From an uncultured Craurococcus sp. (GTDB taxonomy: Bacteria; Pseudomonadota; Alphaproteobacteria; Acetobacterales; Acetobacteraceae): a DNA stretch of 44,023 bases. Shown here in pieces: positions 17,713-27,230 of the stretch; position 1 is the stretch's first letter, and every line of letters starts with the position of its first letter. The notes under the pieces are model-generated. The model had not been told where the DNA came from and did not search any database. It saw nothing but the letters and a program-made list of their open reading frames with translations. The translations under genes were made by a program, and so were the position numbers. The stretch spans positions 1-44,023 of the forward strand of contig CADCTD010000156.1 in assembly GCA_902805545.1 (NCBI GenBank), written 5' to 3'.

Positions 17713-17739
17713 GCCGCCGCGGATGGGTGCCGCGGCGGC
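17713..17739. terminator. Hairpin between convergent genes
   Basis: A perfect 10-base GC stem (GCCGCCGCGG at 17713-17722 with 17730-17739) and 7-base loop fills the gap between the cytochrome c' and Lrp genes. There is no T-tract, so termination strength is uncertain. Confidence 0.45.
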
Positions 17740-18174
17740 CTACCCAGCATGGGTGGAGAGCAGGATGCTGGTCTCCGAATTGGCCACGCCCTCCAGCATG
17801 CGGATGCGGTTGAGCGCCTGATCGAGGGCCTCCAGGCTCTCGGCGCCGAGCTCCGCGATCACGTCCCAGCGGCCATTGGTCATGTGCAGGGCCCGGATTT
17901 CCGGGAAGCCCTTCAGCGCCCGCAGCACGCCGGTGGCCTGCCGGCCGCGGATCTCGATCGCGGTGATGGCGCGCACCGCGGCGCCGACGCCCGCCGCCTC
18001 CGGCCCGAGGCGCAGGGTGAAGCCCTGGATCGCGCCGCTGCGCAGCAGCCGGGCGATGCGGTTCTGCACCGTGCCGCGGGAGACGCCGAGCGCGGCGGCG
18101 AGGCCGGAGGCGGGGCGGCGCGCATCGGCCCGCAGCAGGGCGATCAGGCGGCGGTCGGTCTCGTCGAGGTCCAT
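17740..18174 (-). CDS. Lrp/AsnC family transcriptional regulator
   Basis: A 144-residue protein: an N-terminal helix-turn-helix (LDETDRRLIALLRADARRP, then GVSRGTVQNRIARLLRSGAI) and a C-terminal RAM-type ligand-binding domain (AVRAITAIEIRG, VTNGR-like WDVIAELGAES, ILLSTHAG). Such proteins form octamers and bind amino acids. It is divergent from the DDAH-like hydrolase gene, with repeated TGCCA/TGGCA half-sites in the gap. The simplest reading is a local regulator of arginine-type amino acid use that also represses itself. Confidence 0.95.
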   Translation of the reverse strand: MDLDETDRRLIALLRADARRPASGLAAALGVSRGTVQNRIARLLRSGAIQGFTLRLGPEAAGVGAAVRAITAIEIRGRQATGVLRALKGFPEIRALHMTNGRWDVIAELGAESLEALDQALNRIRMLEGVANSETSILLSTHAG

Positions 18175-18188
18175 GGCTCCTGCCGATA

Positions 18189-18270
18189 TGCCAGCCTGAT
18201 TGGCACTCTGCCCGATTCGAGCGGCCCGATTGCCAATTTTCGGGCGGAATGCTGACGCTTCCGCTTGGCA
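18189..18270. promoter_or_regulatory. Candidate Lrp-type operator array
   Basis: The 124-base divergent gap holds four half-sites of one motif: TGCCA (18189-18193), TGGCA (18201-18205), TGCCA (18231-18235) and TGGCA (18266-18270). The second and third form ATTGGCA ... TGCCAAT (18199-18237). Repeated, phased half-sites in a divergent promoter suit an octameric Lrp/AsnC protein. Confidence 0.5.
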
Positions 18271-18298
18271 TGGTCCGGCCGACCGAACGGGGTGCCCG

Positions 18299-19180
18299 AT
18301 GCCGCATATCCTGATGACCGATCCGGCGCATTTCGCCGTGGACTACGTGATCAATCCCTGGATGCAGCCGGCCGCCTGGCATGGCGACCCGGCGGGCAAT
18401 GCGGCGGCGGCGCGGGCTGCCTGGGCGGCGCTGGCCGGGGCGCTGCGCGAGGCCGGGGCGCGGCTCGAGGTGCTGGAGGGCGTGCCGGGCCTGCCGGACA
18501 TGGTCTTCCCCGCCAATGCCGCGGTGGTGCTGGACGGGCGGGCGCTGCTCGCCCGCTTCGCCCTGCCGCAGCGGCAGCCGGAGGAGGCGCGGTTCCGTGC
18601 CGCCTTCCTGGCGATGCGGGAGCGCGGGCTGCTGGATGAGGTGCTGGAGCTCGAGGCGGGCCTCGTGCAGGAGGGCGCCGGGGATTGCCTCTGGGATGCG
18701 GCACGCGGGCATTTCTGGGCCGGGCACGGGCCGCGCTCCGAGGCGCGGGCGGCGGGCTGCATCGCCGAGGCCTTCGGCCGCGAGGCGGTGGCGCTGGAGC
18801 TGGTCTCGCCGCGCTTCTACCACCTCGATGTCTGCTTCTGCCCGCTGCCGGGCGGGGAGGTGCTCTACCACCCGGCGGCCTTCTCCCCGGCGGCGCTGCG
18901 GGCGATCCGCGAGCGCGTGCCGGCGCCGCTGCGGATCGAGGCCGATGCCGAGGCCGCGGCGCGCTTCTGCCTCAATGCCGTCCCGGTCGGGCGGCGCCTG
19001 GTGATGGCCCGGCCGCCGGCACGGCTGGCGGCCATCCTCGCCGAGCGGGGCTACCGGGTGACGGGGCTCGATCTCGCGCCGTTCATCCTGGCCGGGGGTG
19101 CTGCGGCCTGCATGACGCTGCCGCTCGACCGGCGCTCCGTCACGGGCGCCGCGCGGGTGCCGGAACTCGCCGAAGGATAG
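18299..19180 (+). CDS. DDAH/amidinotransferase-family guanidine hydrolase
   Basis: A 293-residue protein of the pentein fold used by dimethylarginine dimethylaminohydrolase, arginine dihydrolase and arginine deiminase. Visible: YVINPWM (16-22), MVFPANAAVVLDG (68-80), EGAGDCLW (125-132), FYHLDVCFCPL (173-183) with the catalytic-type His175, and GGAAACMTLPL with Cys271, the nucleophile position. It would hydrolyse a guanidino substrate to citrulline or ornithine plus amine or ammonia. The start MPHILMTDPAHF at 18299 matches the family N-terminus. It is divergent from an Lrp/AsnC regulator and 48 bases upstream of lysA. The exact substrate among arginine and methylarginines is not decided by sequence. 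Confidence 0.88.
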   Translation: MPHILMTDPAHFAVDYVINPWMQPAAWHGDPAGNAAAARAAWAALAGALREAGARLEVLEGVPGLPDMVFPANAAVVLDGRALLARFALPQRQPEEARFRAAFLAMRERGLLDEVLELEAGLVQEGAGDCLWDAARGHFWAGHGPRSEARAAGCIAEAFGREAVALELVSPRFYHLDVCFCPLPGGEVLYHPAAFSPAALRAIRERVPAPLRIEADAEAAARFCLNAVPVGRRLVMARPPARLAAILAERGYRVTGLDLAPFILAGGAAACMTLPLDRRSVTGAARVPELAEG

Positions 19181-19228
19181 GCGCAGCGGGCGCTTGTCCC
19201 GCGGGCCCGCCGCGCCGCACAATGGGGG

Positions 19229-20580
19229 ATGGCTTCCCCCCTTCCCCTCGCCGCGGCCGATGCCGAGCCGGGCTTCGCCGAGATGGTGGCCGCCCGGCCG
19301 CATCTCTCCCTCAACGCCCTCGACGGGCTGACGGTGGAGGAGGTGCCGCTCGCCCGCATCGCCGCCGCCGCCGGTACCCCGGCCTGGGTCTATTCCGCCG
19401 GGGCGCTGCGCCGCCGGGCGCGGGCGCTGAAATCGGCGCTGGCGGGGGCGGGGCTGCGCGCCTCCATCCATTATGCGGTGAAGGCCAACGGCAACCTCGC
19501 CGTGCTGCGGGTGCTGGCGGCCGAGGGGCTCGGTGCCGATGTCGTCAGCGAGGGGGAGCTTCGGCTCGCCCGCGCGGCCGGCATCCCGGGCTCCGCCATC
19601 GTCTTCTCCGGCGTCGGCAAGGCGGAGCGGGAGCTGCGCCTCGCCCTCGACGAGGATATCGCGCAGATCAACATCGAGAGCGCGGAGGAGGCGGCGATGC
19701 TCTCCGCGCTCGCCGCCTCCTCCGGGCGGGTGGCGCGGGTCGGGCTGCGGGTCAATCCGGATGTCGATGCCCGGACCCATGCCAAGATCACCACCGGCAA
19801 GTCGGAGAACAAGTTCGGCGTCGCCTTCGAGGATGCGCCGGCGCTCTACGCGCGGCTCGCCGAGCTGCCGGGGCTGCGGCCGGTCGGCATCGCCATGCAT
19901 ATCGGCAGCCAGATCACCAGCGGCATGGCGGCCTATCGCGCCGCCTATGCGCGGATGGCGGAGCTTGCCACCCTGCTGATGGCGCGTGGCCTGCCGGTCG
20001 AGCACCTGGATTGCGGTGGCGGCCTCGGCATCCCCTACCGGGACGAGCCGGCGCCGGCGGCGGAGGCCCTGGCGGGCGCGATCGCCGCGACGCTCGGCCC
20101 GCTCGGCCTGCCGGTGATGCTGGAGCCGGGGCGCTGGATCGCGGGGCCGCCCGGCCTGCTGCTGAGCTCCGTCGTGCTGCAGAAGCAGGGGGCGGGGCGG
20201 CGCTTCCTCGTCCTCGACGCCGGGATGAACGACCTGGTGCGACCGGCCATGTACGATGCCTGGCATGGCATCCTCCCCGTCGCGCCGGCGGCCTGCGCGG
20301 CCGCCCTCAGCCCGGCCGATGTCGTCGGGCCGGTCTGCGAGACGGGCGACACCTTTGCGCGCGGCCGCGCGTTGCCATCTCTGCAACCGGGGGCGCTGGT
20401 CGCCTTCCTCGATGCGGGAGCCTATGGGGCGGTGATGAGCAGCACCTACAATGCGCGTCCCCTGGCGGCGGAGGTGCTGGTCGACGGCGCCCGCTTCGCC
20501 GTGGTGCGGGAGCGGCAGGGCTTCGAGGCGATGCTGGCCGGGCAGCGGATGCCCGACTGGCTGGCCGGGGGAGCGGTCCC

Positions 20581-20584
<4 letters not shown>
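19229..20584 (+). CDS. lysA: Diaminopimelate decarboxylase
   Basis: A 451-residue PLP enzyme of the alanine racemase-like barrel fold that makes L-lysine from meso-diaminopimelate. HYAVKANGN (81-89) carries the PLP Lys85; GVRVNPDV-like VGLRVNPDVDARTHAKITTG, HIGSQI, CGGGLGIPY and EPGRWI are all present, and GPVCETGDTFA supplies the active-site Cys-Glu of the partner subunit. Length is slightly above the usual 420 because of an N-terminal extension; ATG at 19283 is a shorter alternative. Its TGA overlaps the probable CTG start of the next gene, an arrangement typical of lysA plus TIGR02302 in this bacterial group. Confidence 0.96.
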
Positions 20585-23184
<2,600 letters not shown>

Positions 23185-23189
23185 CCTGG

Positions 23190-23660
23190 ATGGCGCCTCG
23201 CCCGCCCCTGCCGCCCTTCACCGCCGAGAGCGCCGGGCAGAAGGCCCGCGCCGCGGAGGATGCCTGGAACAGCCGCGACCCCGAGCGGGTGTCGCTGGCC
23301 TATACCGAGCAGAGCCGCTGGCGGAACCGCGTGGAGTTCTTCGCCGGCCGGCCGGCCATCGTCGATTTCCTGCGGCGCAAATGGGCGCGGGAGCTGGACT
23401 ACCGGCTAATCAAGGAGGTCTGGTCCTGGGGCGGCAGCCGCATCGCGGTGCGCTTCGTCTATGAGTGGCGCGACGACAGCGGCGGATGGTTCCGCAGCCA
23501 TGGCAACGAGAATTGGGAATTCGACGCGGACGGGCTGATGGCGGAGCGGCATGCCAGCATCAACGACCGGCCGATCACCGAGTCGGACCGGCTGTTCCGC
23601 TGGCCGGCGCCCGGGCCGCGGCCGGCGGACCATCCCGGGCTGAGCGGGCTCGGCCTGTAG
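23190..23660 (+). CDS. DUF1348 (NTF2-like) protein
   Basis: A 156-residue soluble protein with the NTF2-like fold. [17 protein letters not shown] and [19 protein letters not shown], then the [10 protein letters not shown]-like [15 protein letters not shown] and [23 protein letters not shown] are typical of DUF1348, which also covers the usual full length of about 150 residues. The biochemical role is unknown. It starts 5 bases after the TIGR02302 stop and ends 10 bases before the CDF gene, so it is probably cotranscribed with both. Confidence 0.92.
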   Translation: MAPRPPLPPFTAESAGQKARAAEDAWNSRDPERVSLAYTEQSRWRNRVEFFAGRPAIVDFLRRKWARELDYRLIKEVWSWGGSRIAVRFVYEWRDDSGGWFRSHGNENWEFDADGLMAERHASINDRPITESDRLFRWPAPGPRPADHPGLSGLGL

Positions 23661-23670
23661 GGTAGGCGCC

Positions 23671-24606
23671 GTGCCCCACGATCATCACCATCATCATCAT
23701 GGCCAAGAGCACGACCATGCCCACGGCCCGGCGCCGGGCGAACGTGGCTTCGCCCTCGGCGTCTCGCTCAATCTCGGCTTCGTCGTGCTGGAGTTGGTGG
23801 CGGGGCTCGTCGCCGGGTCGATGGCGCTGCTGGCCGATGCGGGGCACAACCTCTCCGACGTGCTCGGCCTGGTGCTGGCCTGGGTGGCGGTGCGGCTGGC
23901 GCGACGGCTGCCGGGCGGGCGGCGGACCTATGGCTGGCATCGCGGCACCATCCTCGCCGCGCTCGGCAACGCCATGCTGCTGCTGGTGGCGGTCGGCGCC
24001 ATCGCGCTCGAATCCGTGCAGCGGCTGGTGGCGCCGGCGCCGGTCGCCACCGGCTTCATGATGGGCGTCGCCGCGGCCGGCATCCTCGTCAATGGCGCGA
24101 CGGCGCTGCTCTTCGCCAAGGGGCGCGAGGCCGACATCAACCGGCGCGGCGCCTATCTGCACATGGTGGCTGATGCCGCCGTCTCGGCGGGCGTGGTGGC
24201 CGGCGGGCTGCTGATCCGGCTGACGGGGTGGCATTGGGTCGACCCGGTGGTCGGGCTGGTCATTGCCGGCGTCATCCTGGTCGGCACCTGGGGGCTGCTG
24301 CGCGAGGCGATCGACCTCGCCATGGATGCGGTGCCGCGCGGCATCGAGCCGGAGGCGGTGCGCGCCTGGCTGGCGGCGCGGCCCGGCGTCGCCGAGGTGC
24401 ACGACCTGCATATCTGGGCGCTCTCCACGACCGAGACGGCGCTCACCGCGCATCTGGTGCGGCCCGGTGCGGCGGTGGATGACGGCTTCCTCGGCGGCGT
24501 GCAGCAGGGGCTGCGCGAGCGCTTCGGCATCGGCCATGCGACCCTGCAGGTGGAGCAGGGCGACCCGGCCCATCCCTGCGCGCTGGCGCCGGCGGAGTCC
24601 CTCTGA
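23671..24606 (+). CDS. Cation diffusion facilitator (CzcD/ZitB-like metal exporter)
   Basis: A 311-residue inner-membrane antiporter that exports Zn2+ or similar ions in exchange for protons. It opens with a His-rich tail (six consecutive His, then GQEHDHAHG), common in CzcD. Six membrane helices follow, with ADAGHNLSDVLG (55-66) in helix 2 and HMVADAAVSAG in helix 5 giving the His/Asp metal site. The C-terminal cytoplasmic domain contains VHDLHIWALSTTETALTAHL. The start is GTG at 23671; no ATG lies nearby. Metal specificity is not decided by sequence alone. Confidence 0.95.
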   Translation: MPHDHHHHHHGQEHDHAHGPAPGERGFALGVSLNLGFVVLELVAGLVAGSMALLADAGHNLSDVLGLVLAWVAVRLARRLPGGRRTYGWHRGTILAALGNAMLLLVAVGAIALESVQRLVAPAPVATGFMMGVAAAGILVNGATALLFAKGREADINRRGAYLHMVADAAVSAGVVAGGLLIRLTGWHWVDPVVGLVIAGVILVGTWGLLREAIDLAMDAVPRGIEPEAVRAWLAARPGVAEVHDLHIWALSTTETALTAHLVRPGAAVDDGFLGGVQQGLRERFGIGHATLQVEQGDPAHPCALAPAESL

Positions 24607-24680
24607 GGCCGTTCCGCGCGCGGCCCGACAACCCGGACCGGTAGCATCGCGTTCCTCCCCCTGACTGGGAGAGACATTCG

Positions 24681-25850
24681 ATGCGCGCACTCCGTTGGCA
24701 CGGCAAGCAGGACATCCGCTGCGACAACGTCCCCGACCCGAAGATCGAACATCCGCGCGACGCGATCATCAAGGTGACGTCCTGCGCGATCTGCGGTTCC
24801 GACCTGCATCTCTATGACGGCTTCATGCCGGGCATGGAGAATGGCGACATCATGGGCCACGAGACCATGGGCATTGTCGAGGAGGTCGGCTCCGAGGTTT
24901 CGAACCTGAAGAAGGGCGACCGCGTCGTCATCCCCTTCACCATCTTCTGCGGCGAGTGCGACCAGTGCCGGCGCGGCAATTTCTCCGTCTGCGAGCGGAG
25001 CAACCGCAACAAGTCGCTGGCCGACAAGGTCTTCGGCCACACCACCGCGGGGCTGTTCGGCTACACGCACCTGACCGGCGGCTATCCGGGCGGGCAGGCG
25101 GAGTACCTGCGCGTGCCCTTCGCGGACCGGACGCATATCAAGGTGCCGCTCGGCATCCCGGACGAGACGCTGCTCTTCCTCAGCGACATCTTCCCGACGG
25201 GCTGGCAGGCCGCGGTGCAGTGCGACATCCAGCCCGACGACACCGTCGCCATCTGGGGCTGCGGGCCGGTCGGGCAATTCGCCATCCGCTCCGCGCTGCT
25301 GCTGGGCGCGAAGCATGTCATCGCCATCGACCGCGTGCCGGAGCGGCTGGCGATGGCGGAGGCGGGCGGCGCCACCGTCATCGACTTCTCGAAGGAGAGC
25401 GTCGTGGAGCGGCTGAACGAGCTGACCCGCGGCAAGGGCCCGGAGAAGTGCATCGACTGCGTCGGGCTCGAGGCGCATGCCACGGCAACCATCGACTCCA
25501 TGTACGACCGCGCCAAGCAGGCGGTGATGCTGGAGACCGACCGGCCGCATGTGCTGCGGGAGATGATGTATGTCTGCCGGCCCGCCGGCACGCTCTCCAT
25601 CCCCGGCGTCTATGGCGGGCTGCTCGACAAGGTCCCCTTCGGGATGGCGATGAACAAGGGCCTCACCTTCCGCATGGGGCAGACGCATGTGAATCGCTGG
25701 TCCGACGACCTGCTGCGGCGGATCGAGCAGGGGCAGATCGACCCGTCCTTCGTCATCACCCACAAGGTCGGGCTGGAGGAGGGGCCGGGGATGTACAAGA
25801 CCTTCCGCGACAAGCTGGATGGCTGCATCAAGGTGGTGCTGACGCCATGA
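24681..25850 (+). CDS. Zinc-dependent alcohol dehydrogenase (MDR family)
   Basis: A 389-residue medium-chain dehydrogenase. Catalytic zinc ligands Cys38 (AICGSD) and His60-Glu61 (GHE), and structural zinc Cys90, 93, 96 and 104 are all present. GCGPVGQFA is the NAD(P)-binding motif. The long insertion ([22 protein letters not shown]) and length resemble the glutathione-independent formaldehyde dehydrogenase-like subgroup. It oxidises an alcohol or aldehyde not identifiable from sequence. A GGGAGAG ribosome site precedes the ATG. The next gene overlaps its stop (ATGA), so the pair forms an operon. Confidence 0.94.
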   Translation: MRALRWHGKQDIRCDNVPDPKIEHPRDAIIKVTSCAICGSDLHLYDGFMPGMENGDIMGHETMGIVEEVGSEVSNLKKGDRVVIPFTIFCGECDQCRRGNFSVCERSNRNKSLADKVFGHTTAGLFGYTHLTGGYPGGQAEYLRVPFADRTHIKVPLGIPDETLLFLSDIFPTGWQAAVQCDIQPDDTVAIWGCGPVGQFAIRSALLLGAKHVIAIDRVPERLAMAEAGGATVIDFSKESVVERLNELTRGKGPEKCIDCVGLEAHATATIDSMYDRAKQAVMLETDRPHVLREMMYVCRPAGTLSIPGVYGGLLDKVPFGMAMNKGLTFRMGQTHVNRWSDDLLRRIEQGQIDPSFVITHKVGLEEGPGMYKTFRDKLDGCIKVVLTP

Positions 25851-26377
25851 GCGGCCGCAGGATCGCACCCCGCCAGGCCCAGGCGCTGGCGCAGGGCCTC
25901 GGCTGGTTCAGCATCGGCCTCGGTCTCGCCGAGCTGCTGGCACCGCATCGCGTCGCGCGGGCGACGGGGCTGCAGGGGCATGAGCGGCTCGTCGCCAGCT
26001 ACGGCGTGCGGGAGATCGCCACGGGGATCGGTCTGCTGACCTCGCGCGACCCGGCGCCCTGGCTCTGGGGCCGGGTGGGCGGCGATGCGCTCGATCTCGG
26101 CACGCTGGCGGCCGGGCTGCGGCCGGCCAACCGGGGGCGCGAGCGGTCCGGGGTCGCGCTGCTGGCGGTGCTCGGCGTCGCGGCGCTCGACCTGGCCTGC
26201 GTGCTGTCGCTGCGACCGTCTCGGCCCCGGCTGCCGATGCCGCTGGCCGAGTACCGGCGTCGCAGCGGCCTGCCGCGGCCGCCGGGCGCGATGCGCGGCG
26301 CGGCGAGCGACTTCGTCGTGCCGGAGGATTACCGGACGCCGGAGCCGCTCAGGCCCTGGGGCGGCAAGGCGGCCTGA
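25847..26377 (+). CDS. Small membrane protein coupled to the alcohol dehydrogenase
   Basis: A 176-residue protein with three to four hydrophobic segments ([59 protein letters not shown]) and a polar tail ending [16 protein letters not shown]. Similar proteins, sometimes labelled cyclase/dehydrase, occur beside zinc alcohol dehydrogenases in alphaproteobacteria. Their function is not known to me. The ATG at 25847 overlaps the dehydrogenase stop by 4 bases. It is probably an inner-membrane partner or stress-related protein. Confidence 0.8.
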   Translation: MSGRRIAPRQAQALAQGLGWFSIGLGLAELLAPHRVARATGLQGHERLVASYGVREIATGIGLLTSRDPAPWLWGRVGGDALDLGTLAAGLRPANRGRERSGVALLAVLGVAALDLACVLSLRPSRPRLPMPLAEYRRRSGLPRPPGAMRGAASDFVVPEDYRTPEPLRPWGGKAA

Positions 26378-26454
26378 CCCGGATCAAACTTGTCGCTGGC
26401 GGGGCCGTTCTCCCGGGGCGCCTGCAGGCAGGACAAGACACAGGAAGGGTGACC

Positions 26455-26709
26455 ATGAGCAAGCCGCGCACGACGGAGAAGAACAACGACCATACCGGCG
26501 GCGGCCCCGGGAGCAGCCATCAGGGCGGCTCGCACGGCCACGCCACGCGCTCCCAGGACAAGGCGAACAGCGACACGACGCGGGAGCCGGGCACGCCGAC
26601 CAACCCGGACCGTTCGCGCGTCTCGGGCGGCGGGGGAGAGCGCGACGTCGCGCATACCCACGACCAGGTCTACAAGAGCTCGAAGCACAGCAGCTCGAAG
26701 GACGATTGA
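26455..26709 (+). CDS. Small disordered hydrophilic protein
   Basis: An 84-residue protein made almost wholly of Gly, Ser, His, Lys, Asp, Thr and Asn, with no hydrophobic core (GGGPGSSHQGGSHGHATRSQ, then SSKHSSSKDD). An AGGAAGG ribosome site at 26442-26448 fits the ATG at 26455. It resembles the intrinsically disordered, often stress-induced small proteins of soil alphaproteobacteria, but I recognise no family. A hairpin terminator follows. Confidence 0.75.
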   Translation: MSKPRTTEKNNDHTGGGPGSSHQGGSHGHATRSQDKANSDTTREPGTPTNPDRSRVSGGGGERDVAHTHDQVYKSSKHSSSKDD

Positions 26710-26721
26710 GGCCATCCCGCT

Positions 26722-26749
26722 CCGGCGTGCCGCGGCACGCCGGGGCTTT
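26722..26749. terminator. Bidirectional hairpin terminator
   Basis: CCGGCGTGCC (26722-26731) pairs perfectly with 26734-26743 and is followed by GGGCTTTC. It lies between the convergent small disordered-protein gene and the TerB-like gene. Confidence 0.6.
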
Positions 26750-26751
26750 CC

Positions 26752-27168
26752 TCAGATCACCTGGTAGCGGGCCCGCGCCGCGCGCTCGATGGCGCCGGCG
26801 ATCAGCCGGTCGATATCCATGGCGATGCGGAAGTCCTGGAGGAACTGCAGCTCCTCCTGCGTCAGGTCGCCATCCGCCGCCGCCACCTCGCAGGCCAGCA
26901 GATAGGCCGTCTCGCGCAGCCGGGCCGGCAGGGCCTCGCGGATCAGGGTGCAGGCGCGGTCCAGCCCGTCCGCCTTGTCGAGCAGGGTGAGGCAGGTCTC
27001 GGTCACGCTCGAGATGCCGTTCGGGTGGAAGTCGCTGAAGGCCGGCAGGGTCTGCACCAGCCGGGACATCATGGCGAGTTCGGCATCCGACATCATGCGG
27101 TCGGAGGCCGCCATCAGCACCATGGCGCAGACCAGCGCCTCCTGCGGGTTGAAACGGGTGTTGGGCAT
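26752..27168 (-). CDS. TerB-family protein
   Basis: A 138-residue all-helical protein. LVCAMVLMAASDRMMSDAELAMM and AYLLACEVAAADGDLTQEELQFL show the two related helical repeats with acidic metal-type loops (DRMMSDAE and DGDLTQEE) seen in TerB-like proteins. Their role is linked to tellurite or envelope stress in some bacteria but is unclear for orphan copies such as this. I use ATG 27168 (MPNTRFNPQEAL); the frame is open upstream without family likeness. It lies 62 bases downstream of the helicase on the same strand. Confidence 0.85.
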   Translation of the reverse strand: MPNTRFNPQEALVCAMVLMAASDRMMSDAELAMMSRLVQTLPAFSDFHPNGISSVTETCLTLLDKADGLDRACTLIREALPARLRETAYLLACEVAAADGDLTQEELQFLQDFRIAMDIDRLIAGAIERAARARYQVI

Positions 27169-27230
27169 GGGGGCCTCGCTTTCCGGCGGTTGGTCGCCCG
27201 GCGGGCGGGCGGCGTCAACCACCCAGCCTG

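Noticed and set aside
18685-20580. Extension of the TIGR02302 frame through lysA and the DDAH-like gene
   Set aside because: The extension is Gly/Ala/Arg-rich frame-shadow of two well supported genes.
23671-23730. Six consecutive His codons suggesting a cloning tag
   Set aside because: His-rich N-termini are natural in CDF metal exporters and the run continues into a mixed His/Asp region.
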